This document shows positions 26,462-35,804 of a DNA stretch of 64,000 bases, piece after piece. Position 1 is the stretch's first letter; each line of letters opens with the position of its first letter. Made by a program: the position numbers and the translations under genes. A model generated the notes under the pieces. The model did no database searches. It was not told the DNA's origin and saw only the letters and a list, made by a program, of their open reading frames with translations. The DNA is taken from NCBI RefSeq assembly GCF_001295795.1, contig NZ_LJHY01000022.1, positions 310,001 to 374,000 on the forward strand, read 5' to 3'. The DNA comes from Novosphingobium sp. AAP83 (GTDB lineage: Bacteria; Pseudomonadota; Alphaproteobacteria; Sphingomonadales; Sphingomonadaceae).

Positions 26462-26542
26462 GGCACGCACTCCTGATGTTGTGATTAAGCGAGAAGGGTG
26501 CGCTCTTTGTCGCTTTGGTTCAAGAGGCTCGTCATCACAAAC

Positions 26543-27733
26543 TCACCCACCCCCATCCACAATCCGCACAACCTGCCGGTAAAACGCCTGCCGTTCATCC
26601 GGCTGCGTCCCCGCGCTTGCCCTTGGCCAATCGGCGTTGCTGGCGATCACCAGCTTGCGTTTGGGATCAATGAAAATGCCCTGTCCGAAAATGCCCTGAG
26701 CGGCGAAGGAGCCGTCGTCATAGGTCCACCATTGAAAGCCATAGCCTCTGCCGGGGCGGCCAATGTCGATCTGCTTGGTGGTGGCGCGGGCAAACCAGTC
26801 TTCGGGCACGATCTGCCGCCCGTCTTGCGCTTTGCCGCCAGCCAGCACGAACAGCCCGAAGCGCGCATAATCGCGTGTCGCGGCTTGCAGGCAACAACCG
26901 CCGATCTCGTGCCCGCTCTCGCCCAGCAGCCACGTCGCGCCCGCTTCCATGCCCGCGGGTTGCCAAACCTTTTCCTGCAAATAGGCCGATAGCGTCTTGC
27001 CCGTGGCCGATGAAACCAGCACCCCGATCAGGTTCGTCTCGCCCGTGTTGTAATGCCACACTGTGCCCGGCGCGTGAGCGCGCGGCAATGTGCGCATATA
27101 ACTGACGGTTGCGTCCATTTCGCCTTCGGGCTTGGCACGGTTAAACTTGGCGACATCGGATTGCGGATCTTCATAATCCTCGTTCCAGCGCACGCCCGAA
27201 CTCATCGTCAGCAATTGCGCCACGCTTACATCATCATAAGCACTGCCTTTCAGCCTTGGAATATAGGCGCTTACCTTGTCATCCAGACTGCGGATCGCAC
27301 CATCCTTCAACGCCGCGCCCACCAGAGTCGATGTGAACGATTTGGCTACAGAAAAGCTCGTCCAGCGCCCTTGCGCATCAAACCCGAGGCCATAGCGTTC
27401 GAACCGCACTTTGCCATCGACCACAATCACCAGCCCCGCCGTGCGCTGGCTCTGCATGAATGCCTCGACGCCGGGGATCACCAGCGGCTTGCCCACCGGC
27501 AGCGGCAATGGTGTGGCCGAAGGCGCTATCGTGTTGGACTTGGCCAGAAACGAAAGCCGGTCCATCGCGCGAAAGCCCGCATCACGCTGCGCCACATTCC
27601 ACGAAAGCACATCGGCGTTGGTCGGCAGCGCCATCAGCACCCCGCGCGTTTCCTTGTCGAGGCTGGCAAAGCCGACGCCGCCTGCGATCATCAGCGCCCC
27701 CAGCGCCGCCATCAAAACCGTCCGTTTGCGCAT
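26543..27733 (-). CDS. Serine hydrolase, class C beta-lactamase family
   Basis: The 396-residue protein has an N-terminal hydrophobic signal/anchor (residues about 5-24) and the penicillin-binding fold motifs Ser128-Val-Ala-Lys131 and Tyr228-Asn-Thr in the second motif position. Phe-Gln-Trp-Trp-Thr appears late, where the third motif lies. Such proteins are periplasmic esterases, D-amino-acid peptidases or beta-lactamases, and sequence does not separate these. The start at 27733 has GGGGGAG six bases upstream; the ATG two codons earlier is too close to it. The gene is divergent from moaC. Confidence 0.87.
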   Translation of the reverse strand: MRKRTVLMAALGALMIAGGVGFASLDKETRGVLMALPTNADVLSWNVAQRDAGFRAMDRLSFLAKSNTIAPSATPLPLPVGKPLVIPGVEAFMQSQRTAGLVIVVDGKVRFERYGLGFDAQGRWTSFSVAKSFTSTLVGAALKDGAIRSLDDKVSAYIPRLKGSAYDDVSVAQLLTMSSGVRWNEDYEDPQSDVAKFNRAKPEGEMDATVSYMRTLPRAHAPGTVWHYNTGETNLIGVLVSSATGKTLSAYLQEKVWQPAGMEAGATWLLGESGHEIGGCCLQAATRDYARFGLFVLAGGKAQDGRQIVPEDWFARATTKQIDIGRPGRGYGFQWWTYDDGSFAAQGIFGQGIFIDPKRKLVIASNADWPRASAGTQPDERQAFYRQVVRIVDGGG

Positions 27734-27889
27734 AGCCATCTCCCCCTGCTGACATTGATGACAATACCGACAAAAGCCTGTCCTACAACATGGCAACCTG
27801 CCAAACTTCACCCGATGCCAGCTTCCCGCCCCCTCTTGCTTGAAAACCCCGCAAATCCAAGTCATGGCGGGGCCGCAAAGTTTTCTCTA

Positions 27890-27917
27890 GAACAGTGTAA
27901 ACTGTGTAAACCTGTTC
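27890..27917. promoter_or_regulatory. Nested palindrome and direct repeat upstream of moaC
   Basis: GAACAG and CTGTTC bracket two direct TGTAAAC copies 9 bases apart. Inside them ACAGT-GTAA-ACTGT is itself a perfect palindrome. The block ends 18 bases before the moaC start, in the 202-base divergent region with the serine hydrolase. It looks like a regulator binding site; the regulator is unknown. Confidence 0.4.
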
Positions 27918-27935
27918 AGGCTGCGAAGGCGAAAG

Positions 27936-28412
27936 ATGAACAAATTGACGCATCTCGATTCGTCCGGAACCGCCCGCATGGTCGATGTTGGCAGCAAAGC
28001 GGAAACCCACCGCATCGCCATTGCCAAAGGCATGATCCGGATGAACACCGCCACACTGGCTGCCATCGCAGCAGGCAACGCGCCCAAGGGCGATGTGCTT
28101 GGCACCGCCCGCATCGCCGGGATCATGGCCGCCAAGAAGACGGGCGAATTGATCCCGCTGTGCCACCCCCTTGGCCTCGATGCGGTGAACATCGATTTCG
28201 AACTGATGGAAAGTGGCGTGGAATGCACCGCCACCGCCTCGCTGACCGGCAAGACTGGGATAGAAATGGAGGCGCTCACCGCCGTCTCGGTCGCGCTGCT
28301 CACAGTCTATGATATGGCCAAGGCGCTCGACAAAGGCATGGTCATCGAAGGCGTGCGCCTGATCGAAAAGCGCGGCGGCAAATCCGGAATCTGGCGGGCG
28401 GACGACGCTTGA
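27936..28412 (+). CDS. moaC: Cyclic pyranopterin monophosphate synthase
   Basis: The 158-residue protein is a complete MoaC with Ala-Arg-Met-Val-Asp-Val near the start, Ile-Pro-Leu-Cys-His-Pro-Leu, and [13 protein letters not shown]. It converts the MoaA product into cyclic pyranopterin in molybdenum cofactor synthesis. The stop overlaps the TTG start of moeA, so the two are translated together. A palindromic block upstream may regulate them. Confidence 0.97.
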   Translation: MNKLTHLDSSGTARMVDVGSKAETHRIAIAKGMIRMNTATLAAIAAGNAPKGDVLGTARIAGIMAAKKTGELIPLCHPLGLDAVNIDFELMESGVECTATASLTGKTGIEMEALTAVSVALLTVYDMAKALDKGMVIEGVRLIEKRGGKSGIWRADDA

Positions 28413-29614
28413 GAACGCCCCCGCTCCCCCTCGCCGAAGCGCAGGCCCGCCTGCTCGCGCTGGCCCCTGCCCTACCGGTGCAGGAACGCCTGGTCACGCA
28501 ATGCCTCGGCCACTACCTCGCCGGACCTCTGCTCGCCCGGCGCACCCAACCCGCCGCCGCCCTCTCCGCCATGGATGGCTACGCCCTGCGCGCCGCAGAC
28601 CTCCCCGGCCCTTGGCAGGTGATTGGCGAGAGCGCCGCCGGACATCCTTTCGCAGGCACCGTCGGCAAGGGCCAAGCCGTGCGGATCAGCACCGGCGCGG
28701 TCGTCCCGTCCGGCGCTGATATGGTGCTGCTGCAAGAAGACAGCGCCCGCGATGGCAACACGCTGCACCTCACCGGAGAGCCGCCCGCTCCGCCCGAACG
28801 CCACATCCGCCCCGCCGGTATGGATTTCACCGCCGATACTGTGCTGATCGAAGCCGGCACCCGCATCGGCCCCGCCCAAATCGCGCTCGCTATCGCGGGC
28901 GGCCACAGTCATCTCACCGTCCGCCGCGCGGTTTCAGTCACGGTGATTGATAGCGGCGATGAACTGGTCCCGCCCGGCCAGTTGCCCGAACTCCACCAAC
29001 TCCCCGCCAGCAACGGGCCAATGCTCTGCGCAATGGCCTCCATGCTCCCGTCCACCATCGCACACGGCGGTCCGGTCGCAGACAAACTGGCGGATCTCGC
29101 CGCGGCCCTAGAAGCCGCCAGCGATGCAGACGTAATAATCACCAGCGGCGGTGCGTCGGTCGGCGATCACGATCTGATCCGCCCCGCGCTTGAAGCCATC
29201 GGCGCAACCATCGATTTCTGGCGCGTCGGCATCAAGCCCGGAAAACCGTTGCTGATCGCAACACGCGGACGCCAAATCATCCTCGGCCTGCCCGGCAACC
29301 CCGCTTCGGCTTATGTCACCGCGTTCTTGTTCATGATGCCGCTCTTGCGCGCCATGCTCGGCGCGGCGCAGCCTCTGCCACGCACCATCCCCGCCCGCCT
29401 CGCTGCTCCTATGCCCAAAGGCGGCAGTCGCATGGAGTTTTTGCGCGCACAATGGGACGGCGCAACCGTCACTCTCGATCCACTGCAAGATTCTGGCGCG
29501 CTATCCCCCTTGGCGCGCGCCAACGCATTCGTCGTTCGCGAAGCCTGGGCCGATGCCAGAACGGCGGGATCGGATGTTCCGGTTTACCTGATCGAAAATG
29601 GCGGTAATGCTTGA
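28409..29614 (+). CDS. moeA: Molybdopterin molybdenumtransferase
   Basis: The 401-residue protein has the MoeA order of domains: a linker and Ser-Ala-Met-Asp-Gly-Tyr-Ala segment, the beta-barrel domain II, the MogA-like domain with [11 protein letters not shown] and Gly-Leu-Pro-Gly-Asn-Pro-Ala-Ser, and a C-terminal barrel. It inserts molybdate into adenylylated molybdopterin. The start is TTG overlapping the moaC stop; the next in-frame ATG is about 55 residues in and would remove domain I, so TTG is preferred. Confidence 0.95.
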   Translation: MRTPPLPLAEAQARLLALAPALPVQERLVTQCLGHYLAGPLLARRTQPAAALSAMDGYALRAADLPGPWQVIGESAAGHPFAGTVGKGQAVRISTGAVVPSGADMVLLQEDSARDGNTLHLTGEPPAPPERHIRPAGMDFTADTVLIEAGTRIGPAQIALAIAGGHSHLTVRRAVSVTVIDSGDELVPPGQLPELHQLPASNGPMLCAMASMLPSTIAHGGPVADKLADLAAALEAASDADVIITSGGASVGDHDLIRPALEAIGATIDFWRVGIKPGKPLLIATRGRQIILGLPGNPASAYVTAFLFMMPLLRAMLGAAQPLPRTIPARLAAPMPKGGSRMEFLRAQWDGATVTLDPLQDSGALSPLARANAFVVREAWADARTAGSDVPVYLIENGGNA

Positions 29615-29638
29615 CGAGTCGGAATTGGTTGCTTATCC

Positions 29639-29653
29639 GTTCCGCATTCGTTC
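29639..29653 (+). promoter_or_regulatory. LexA (SOS) box of lexA
   Basis: GTTC-CGCATTC-GTTC is an exact match to the alphaproteobacterial LexA site GTTC-N7-GTTC. It ends 18 bases before the lexA start codon, as expected for autorepression. Identical-form boxes occur before imuA and the radical-SAM repair gene in this window. Confidence 0.9.
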
Positions 29654-29671
29654 ACCTGCGGAGAACCGCCA

Positions 29672-30382
29672 ATGTTAACGCGCAAGCAGCACGAACTGCT
29701 CACCTTCATCCAGGTACGCTTGGAGGAATCCGGAATCTCTCCGAGTTTTGAGGAGATGAAGGAAGCACTTGATCTGAAGTCGAAGTCGGGCGTCCATCGC
29801 CTGATTTCCGCACTGGAAGAACGCGGTTTCATCCGCCGCCTGCCCAACCGCGCCCGCGCATTGGAAGTGCTGCGCCAACCCGATAGCGCGGTAACCAAAG
29901 GCGGCGCTGCCCCGGCACCCGTCCGCGCGGCGGCGAACACCCATTCCGCGCTCACCCCGCTGCGCGCTCCGCCCAAGGCTGCCCCTGCTCCGGCTAATGA
30001 CGTCGTTGAACTGCCCCTCCACGGCAAAATCGCGGCAGGTGTTCCGATTGAGGCTTTCGAAACCAGCGCAACCTTGCCTGTTCCTGCCGCGCTGCTCGGC
30101 GCGGGCGAACATTACGCGCTCGAAGTCTCGGGCGATTCCATGGTTGAGGCCGGCATCTTTGATGGCGATTACGCGCTTGTTCGCAAAACAGATGCGGCGC
30201 GCGATGGTGAAATCGTCGTGGCGCTTGTGCGCGGCGAAGAAGCCACGCTTAAATACCTGCACCGCGAAAAGGGTATGATCCGCCTCGATCCCGCCAACGC
30301 CGCTTACGATCCACAGTTCTACCGTCCCGACGAAGTGATCGTGCAGGGCAAACTGGCCGGTTTGCTACGCCGCTATCATTGA
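29672..30382 (+). CDS. lexA: LexA repressor
   Basis: The 236-residue protein has the winged-helix N-terminus beginning Met-Leu-Thr-Arg-Lys-Gln, an Ala/Pro-rich linker of about 40 residues typical of alphaproteobacteria, the self-cleavage bond Ala122-Gly123, the catalytic Ser156 in Ser-Gly-Asp-Ser-Met, and Lys194. It represses the SOS regulon until RecA filaments trigger autocleavage. It is preceded by its own SOS box. The mutagenesis cassette at 42420-50855 carries two matching boxes and should be part of its regulon. Confidence 0.97.
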   Translation: MLTRKQHELLTFIQVRLEESGISPSFEEMKEALDLKSKSGVHRLISALEERGFIRRLPNRARALEVLRQPDSAVTKGGAAPAPVRAAANTHSALTPLRAPPKAAPAPANDVVELPLHGKIAAGVPIEAFETSATLPVPAALLGAGEHYALEVSGDSMVEAGIFDGDYALVRKTDAARDGEIVVALVRGEEATLKYLHREKGMIRLDPANAAYDPQFYRPDEVIVQGKLAGLLRRYH

Positions 30383-30508
30383 TGGTGATGGCCCCTCGCG
30401 CCTGCGCCGTTACATTGTGAGTAGCAGCGCAGGCAGCGGATCGGTGTAGTCCTCCTTTGAGATTCAATCCCAAACCTGAAAGTCTGCCTTTGCACTCGCC
30501 GAGTTCGG

Positions 30509-32770
30509 TCACGGGGCGGCTTTGCTAGCTGCAACTCGTCCATGTGGGTTGACTAGGGCTGGCTTCACCTCCGAAACTGGCCAGCGATACCAGCCCTGCA
30601 TCCCTTGCGTTTCAGCCACGGTGCGGATGTGCCCGGACGCAAGGTTGATCGTGATGCCGCCAGTCTTGGCGAGAAACGTCCGGTCGGCTTTCAGCATTTT
30701 GGGACGGCATGACCATGGCAGGCGGCGGTCGGCGATGACGATGTCCGCGCGTTCACAGGCAGAGGCCAGCGCCATGTCGTCGATGTATTCGCGTGTGCGG
30801 GCCATCAGCAGGGTGAAGCGCTTGCCAGCTCGATTGATGGCGAGGGTGCAGAAATCAGCGCTACATCGGGCTGCGGGCCAGTCTTCGAGCGTGCGCAAAT
30901 CGCCCTCCATTCCGGCCAGTTCGAGCAGGTTTTCGCGCATATAGTCACCCCGGCCCGCGCGCAGGACGAGCAGGTCATTGCCCTCACCCGTGATGCCGAC
31001 ATGGTGACCATCACCGGTAACCAGGATATCGGGCGTAGGAGCAAGGATCATCACCGCGACAGCGATAGCGGCGGGGATGGCTCCCCACAGGCGAACGCGG
31101 CCTGTCCATAGGGCGAGCCAGAGCATACCGGCGATGAACAGGCCAAAGCTCCACGGCGCGACAGGCGGCAGCATCGTTACTGCTCCGGGGCGCGCTGCGA
31201 CGAAATGGGCGATGGCAAGGAGCAGTTCGAGGGCTTTGCCTGCCAACCACCACATCGGCGCCCCCACTCCTCCAAGGTCGAGCAGCAGCGCCAGACCGAT
31301 CAACGGCATGATCGCAAATGTCGTAAGCGGGATCGCGATAACATTGGCCAAGGCCCCGTAAACACCCGCGCGGTGGAAGTGGAACAGACCGATCGGCATC
31401 AGCGCCATCTCGATCACCACACCGGTTACCAGCAACAGGATGATACTGCGTGCAAAGCGCACGACGGGGCCATGATGATCGGCTGTAAGGAACCCGCGCA
31501 CCGGCGCAGCGGAGTGGAACGCAATAATGGCGATCACGGCAGAAAAGCTCATCTGGAAGCTTGGGCCTACAACCGCCTCGGGCCAGAAAAGCATGACCAG
31601 CAAGCCGCCAACCGCGACAAGGCGGAGTGACAAGGGATCGCGTCCCATTGCGAGTGCAGCCAGCACCAGCAATGCGCCGATGCAAGAGCGCACAGTGGGC
31701 ACTTCCGCACCGGTGAGCAGGGTGTAGGCGACACCCGCCAATGCGCCTGCCAACGCAGCCCCAATAGGAACACGTATACGAAGCGCGATCCACGGAATGA
31801 AGGCAAGAACACGCGCAGCGATCCAGTAAACGAAGCCGACAAGCGCACTGACGTGCAAACCGCTGATCGAAAGCAAATGGGTGAGGCCCGCATCGCGCAT
31901 GGCGTCTTCGTCAATAATGGCGATGGCACCGCGATCTCCGCTCGCAAGCGCCGCTGCGATATTGCCCGGTGAGCCTGCAAGCATCGCGCGGATGTGTGTG
32001 GCGAGCGAGGATTGCAGGCCTCGCAAAGTGGTGCTTTGGCCTGATGCCTGTAACACTTCGATATTGGAAAGTGCAGATCCCGTTGCTGCGATACCACTGA
32101 ACCAAGCCGTGCGCGCGAAGTCATAAGCTCCGGGAAGCATCGGCGCTGCTGGCGGCATCAAGCGGGCACGCAAGCGGACCACAGCCCCTTGGCGCGCGGC
32201 AGGACTGTCCTTGTCAGCCGGCAAATTGACGCGGACCAATACCGGATCGGAAAACCCTTCGACCGGCACACGAAGCAGGAGCCTTGCGCGTGCCTTGGCA
32301 GGCTCTTCGCGGCGTTCAACCAAAAAACCTTGGAGCCAGACAACACGCGGGCCGGAAATTCCGGGTTGGCCGACAAGTTCGGACTTTGCCCAGATCGTGA
32401 TGAGCCCTGCACAGCCCATCACGGCAAGGCCGATTACCGCCATCCGCAGCCGACCAAACCGATTTTGGTCCAACATGATGGCCAGAAGCAAAGCCAAACC
32501 GGCCAACGTGAGCAGCAACGCGATCCACTGGGCAGGCATAGACAATGCGATCCACGCGACGATCCCCGCGGCAAAGGCGACGACCAGCCACAGCCCGCGT
32601 TCAAAAGGATGGGCCTCAAGGAACGCTTCAGCATGTTCAAGGGTGCTGGACAATCGCTTCATGATGTCCCAATGCCGCCCCCGTCCAACCGGCAATCCCG
32701 GTGGTCCGGCAACAGGGAACCCTGCTGCCGGGTCATCCGTTTCAGGAGCGCTGGGTAAGCCGGACGCCAT
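30509..32770 (-). CDS. comEC: ComEC/Rec2 family DNA-uptake channel protein
   Basis: The 753-residue protein has an N-terminal membrane-bound DUF4131-type region, then the ComEC competence domain with Leu-Leu-Ser-Ile-Ser-Gly-Leu-His-Val at about residues 310-320 and a run of about eight helices. The C-terminal soluble part contains no His-X-His-X-Asp-His metallo-beta-lactamase motif, so it is the short type found in many alphaproteobacteria. ComEC passes single-stranded DNA across the inner membrane during transformation. The start is uncertain: the ATG at 32770 is used, and one at about 32662 (Met-Lys-Arg-Leu) is an alternative. It is divergent from gltX, with 29 bases between. Confidence 0.88.
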   Translation of the reverse strand: MASGLPSAPETDDPAAGFPVAGPPGLPVGRGRHWDIMKRLSSTLEHAEAFLEAHPFERGLWLVVAFAAGIVAWIALSMPAQWIALLLTLAGLALLLAIMLDQNRFGRLRMAVIGLAVMGCAGLITIWAKSELVGQPGISGPRVVWLQGFLVERREEPAKARARLLLRVPVEGFSDPVLVRVNLPADKDSPAARQGAVVRLRARLMPPAAPMLPGAYDFARTAWFSGIAATGSALSNIEVLQASGQSTTLRGLQSSLATHIRAMLAGSPGNIAAALASGDRGAIAIIDEDAMRDAGLTHLLSISGLHVSALVGFVYWIAARVLAFIPWIALRIRVPIGAALAGALAGVAYTLLTGAEVPTVRSCIGALLVLAALAMGRDPLSLRLVAVGGLLVMLFWPEAVVGPSFQMSFSAVIAIIAFHSAAPVRGFLTADHHGPVVRFARSIILLLVTGVVIEMALMPIGLFHFHRAGVYGALANVIAIPLTTFAIMPLIGLALLLDLGGVGAPMWWLAGKALELLLAIAHFVAARPGAVTMLPPVAPWSFGLFIAGMLWLALWTGRVRLWGAIPAAIAVAVMILAPTPDILVTGDGHHVGITGEGNDLLVLRAGRGDYMRENLLELAGMEGDLRTLEDWPAARCSADFCTLAINRAGKRFTLLMARTREYIDDMALASACERADIVIADRRLPWSCRPKMLKADRTFLAKTGGITINLASGHIRTVAETQGMQGWYRWPVSEVKPALVNPHGRVAASKAAP

Positions 32771-32799
32771 GAGTTTTAAAGGGAAGGAAAGCGCGGCCA

Positions 32800-34263
32800 A
32801 TGGCAAGCGCCACTGACACCATTATTGCAGGATCGCGCCCAAGTGGCGGGGTCGTCACGCGTTTTGCGCCCTCGCCCACCGGGTATCTGCACATTGGCGG
32901 TGCGCGAACCGCGCTGTTTAACTGGCTTTATGCACGCCATCACGGCGGCACCTACCTTTTGCGAGTTGAGGATACCGACCGCGCGCGATCCACCGATGCT
33001 GCGATTAAAGCTATCTTTGACGGGCTGGATTGGCTGGGGCTTGGCGGCGATGAACCGCCTGTATTCCAGTTTTCGCGGTCTGATCGCCATGCGCAAGTGG
33101 CGCACCAATTGCTCGAAGCAGGGCATGCCTATCGCTGTTACCTGACGCAGGAAGAATTGGCGGCGCGGCGCGAAATGGCGCAGGCGGAGCGACGGCCATT
33201 CCGTATCGACAGCGAATGGCGCGATGCAACGGCGGACCAGTGGCCGGAGGGTGCCTCTTTTGTCGTGCGAATGAAATCGCCGCGCGAAGGTGAAACAGTC
33301 ATCGCCGATCAGGTCCAAGGATCGATCACGGTGCAGAATAGCGAGCTCGATGATTTCATCGTGCTGCGATCTGATGGCACGCCGACTTATATGCTGGCGG
33401 TAGTGGTTGACGATCACGACATGGGCGTGACGCATGTGATCCGCGGCGATGACCATATTAACAACGCGTTCCGCCAATTGGTGGTCATTCGCGGCATGAA
33501 CAGCATTGATGGTACTTGGCCTGACCCGGTCTATGCGCACATCCCGCTGATCCACGGGGCAGATGGCGCCAAACTTTCCAAGCGCCATGGCGCTCTGGGC
33601 GTTGATGCCTATCGCGATGAGATGGGCCTGTTGCCCGAAGCTGTGATCAACTACCTGCTGCGGCTCGGCTGGGGCCATGGCGACGAGGAAATCATCAGCC
33701 GCGACCAGGCGGTGGGATGGTTCGATGTCGTTGATGTAAACAAGGGTGCTTCGCGGTTTGACATCAAGAAGCTGCTGAACCTCAACGGGCACTATATACG
33801 AGAGGCAGACGATGCCCGGCTTGCCGGTTTGGTCGCAGAGCGGCTAGACGCGATGGCCCCCAGTTTCTCGGCGGACACTGGGCTCGATTTGCTCACCCGT
33901 GCGATGCCGGTGCTGAAAGTGCGCGCGGCAGACCTTAACGAATTGGCGCAAGGTGCGGTATTCCTGTTTGCGCAGCGCCCCTTGCGGATGGTTGAAAAGG
34001 CAGCAGCGATCCTGACAGACGATGCCCGGGCATTGCTCGGAAAAATTGCATCCATGCTGGAGGCTGAAAACGTCTGGACAACCGAAAGTCTCGAGGCCAC
34101 GGTAAAGCAAATGGCTGAGGAGTTAGGGATAGGTCTGGGCAAAGTTGCCCAACCGTTGCGCGCAAGCTTGACGGGACAGGCTACCTCACCGGGAATTTTC
34201 GACGTATTGGCATTGCTCGGCAAAGACGAGTCGCTGGCGCGTATTCGCGACCATGCAGCTTGA
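32800..34263 (+). CDS. gltX: Glutamyl-tRNA synthetase
   Basis: The 487-residue protein is a discriminating class I synthetase with [13 protein letters not shown] (the HIGH motif) at about residues 22-34 and Lys-Leu-Ser-Lys-Arg-His-Gly (KMSKS equivalent). The C-terminal half is the helical anticodon-binding domain. It charges tRNA-Glu, feeding protein synthesis and haem. AAGGAA precedes the ATG. gltA follows after 39 bases. Confidence 0.97.
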   Translation: MASATDTIIAGSRPSGGVVTRFAPSPTGYLHIGGARTALFNWLYARHHGGTYLLRVEDTDRARSTDAAIKAIFDGLDWLGLGGDEPPVFQFSRSDRHAQVAHQLLEAGHAYRCYLTQEELAARREMAQAERRPFRIDSEWRDATADQWPEGASFVVRMKSPREGETVIADQVQGSITVQNSELDDFIVLRSDGTPTYMLAVVVDDHDMGVTHVIRGDDHINNAFRQLVVIRGMNSIDGTWPDPVYAHIPLIHGADGAKLSKRHGALGVDAYRDEMGLLPEAVINYLLRLGWGHGDEEIISRDQAVGWFDVVDVNKGASRFDIKKLLNLNGHYIREADDARLAGLVAERLDAMAPSFSADTGLDLLTRAMPVLKVRAADLNELAQGAVFLFAQRPLRMVEKAAAILTDDARALLGKIASMLEAENVWTTESLEATVKQMAEELGIGLGKVAQPLRASLTGQATSPGIFDVLALLGKDESLARIRDHAA

Positions 34264-34302
34264 CCGATGCAGGTTATTGAAATGAAACAGGAGGGCTAAG
34301 GC

Positions 34303-35589
34303 GTGAGCGATAATAAGGCTTCTATGACCGCTGGCGGCAAGACCATCGAGATGCCCGTAAGCAGCGGAACAATCGGTCCTGATGTGATCGATATCCGCAA
34401 GCTCTATGCCCAGACGGGCATGTTCACTTACGATCCGGGCTTCACCTCGACGGCAAGCTGCGATTCCGCGATTACCTATATTGACGGTGACGAGGGTGTG
34501 CTGCTGCACCGCGGCTATCCGATCGGGCAACTGGCCGAACATTCATCTTTCATGGAAGTCAGCTACTTGTTGCTGAACGGTGAATTGCCAAGCTCGCAGG
34601 AATTGGCCGATTTCAGCCGCACGATCACACGCCACACGATGCTGCACGAGCAGCTTGCCACGTTCTACCGTGGCTTCCGCCGTGACGCCCACCCGATGGC
34701 AATCATGTGCGGCGTGGTCGGCGCGCTTTCAGCATTCTACCACGACAGCACCGACATTGCCGATCCAACGCATCGCAAAATCAGCTCGCACCGTCTGATC
34801 GCCAAGATGCCAACGATTGCTGCTATGGCTTACAAGTATTCGGTCGGTCAGCCTTTCGTCTATCCCGACAACAAGCTGTCGTACACCGGCAACTTCCTGA
34901 AGATGACCTTCGGCGTTCCGGCTGAAGAGTATGAAGTGATCCCGGCGGTTGAAAAGGCGATGGACCGCATTTTCACGCTTCACGCCGATCACGAACAGAA
35001 CGCTTCGACCTCGACTGTGCGCCTTGCCGGTTCGTCGGGCGCCAACCCGTTCGCTTGTATTGCGGCGGGCATCGCCTGCCTGTGGGGTCCGGCGCACGGC
35101 GGGGCAAACGAAGCAGCGCTCAACATGCTGAAGGAAATCGGCACGCCTGATCGCATCCAGCACTATATTGACCGCGCCAAGGACAAGAACGACCCGTTCC
35201 GTCTGATGGGCTTTGGCCATCGCGTTTACAAGAACTACGATCCCCGCGCCACGGTAATGCAATCCACGGTGCGTGAAGTGTTCGCGGCGCTTAACGTGCA
35301 AGATCCGCTGTTCGAAACTGCGCTGCGCCTTGAAGAAATCGCGCTGAGCGATCCTTACTTTGCGGAAAAGAAGCTGTTTCCGAACGTCGACTTCTATTCA
35401 GGCATCATCCTCTCAGCGATCGGCTTCCCGACCACGATGTTCACGGTGCTGTTCGCCCTTGCTCGCACTGTGGGCTGGGTGGCGCAATGGAACGAAATGA
35501 TTTCTGATCCAGGTCAGAAGATCGGCCGCCCACGCCAGCTTTACACCGGGCCGACCTCACGGGACTATGTGCCGTTGAGTGAGCGTTGA
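34303..35589 (+). CDS. gltA: Citrate synthase
   Basis: The 428-residue protein is a type II (hexameric, Gram-negative) citrate synthase with [14 protein letters not shown], the [11 protein letters not shown] active-site loop, and Gly-Phe-Gly-His-Arg-Val-Tyr. It condenses acetyl-CoA with oxaloacetate at the entry of the TCA cycle. The start is GTG with a strong AGGAGG about 9 bases before it. Confidence 0.98.
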   Translation: MSDNKASMTAGGKTIEMPVSSGTIGPDVIDIRKLYAQTGMFTYDPGFTSTASCDSAITYIDGDEGVLLHRGYPIGQLAEHSSFMEVSYLLLNGELPSSQELADFSRTITRHTMLHEQLATFYRGFRRDAHPMAIMCGVVGALSAFYHDSTDIADPTHRKISSHRLIAKMPTIAAMAYKYSVGQPFVYPDNKLSYTGNFLKMTFGVPAEEYEVIPAVEKAMDRIFTLHADHEQNASTSTVRLAGSSGANPFACIAAGIACLWGPAHGGANEAALNMLKEIGTPDRIQHYIDRAKDKNDPFRLMGFGHRVYKNYDPRATVMQSTVREVFAALNVQDPLFETALRLEEIALSDPYFAEKKLFPNVDFYSGIILSAIGFPTTMFTVLFALARTVGWVAQWNEMISDPGQKIGRPRQLYTGPTSRDYVPLSER

Positions 35590-35612
35590 TCGCATTTTGA
35601 GGACTGGCGGCG

Positions 35613-35804
35613 ATGGTGATGCTTCTTAAGGTTTTCGGCATCGCCGCTGTTCTTATCGGCGCGTTGTGGATTGGTCAGGGCACAGGGCTCATCCTGTGGC
35701 CGGCTTCCAGCTTTATGTTGGCGCAAACAATTTGGGCTTATATCGGTGCAGGACTGGCAATGCTGGGTATTTTGGCCATCTGGCGTGCAGGCTCGCGCCG
35801 CTGA
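35613..35804 (+). CDS. Small conserved membrane protein
   Basis: The 63-residue product is almost entirely two transmembrane helices (residues about 5-24 and 35-57) ending in Arg-Ala-Gly-Ser-Arg-Arg. It starts 23 bases after gltA with GAGGA about 12 bases upstream, so it is probably cotranscribed. It resembles small membrane proteins found near gltA in sphingomonads; no function is known. It ends flush against the convergent kinase gene. Confidence 0.7.
   Translation: MVMLLKVFGIAAVLIGALWIGQGTGLILWPASSFMLAQTIWAYIGAGLAMLGILAIWRAGSRR

Noticed and set aside
27053-28312. 419-codon rightward frame across the serine hydrolase and moaC
   Set aside because: It is antisense to one gene and out of frame with the other, and its composition is that of a shadow frame.
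30400-30434. GCCTGCGC/GCGCAGGC inverted repeat after lexA
   Set aside because: The loop is 19 bases long and there is no T-run, so it is not a convincing terminator.
32776-33792. 338-codon leftward frame opposite gltX
   Set aside because: It lies wholly antisense to a complete glutamyl-tRNA synthetase.
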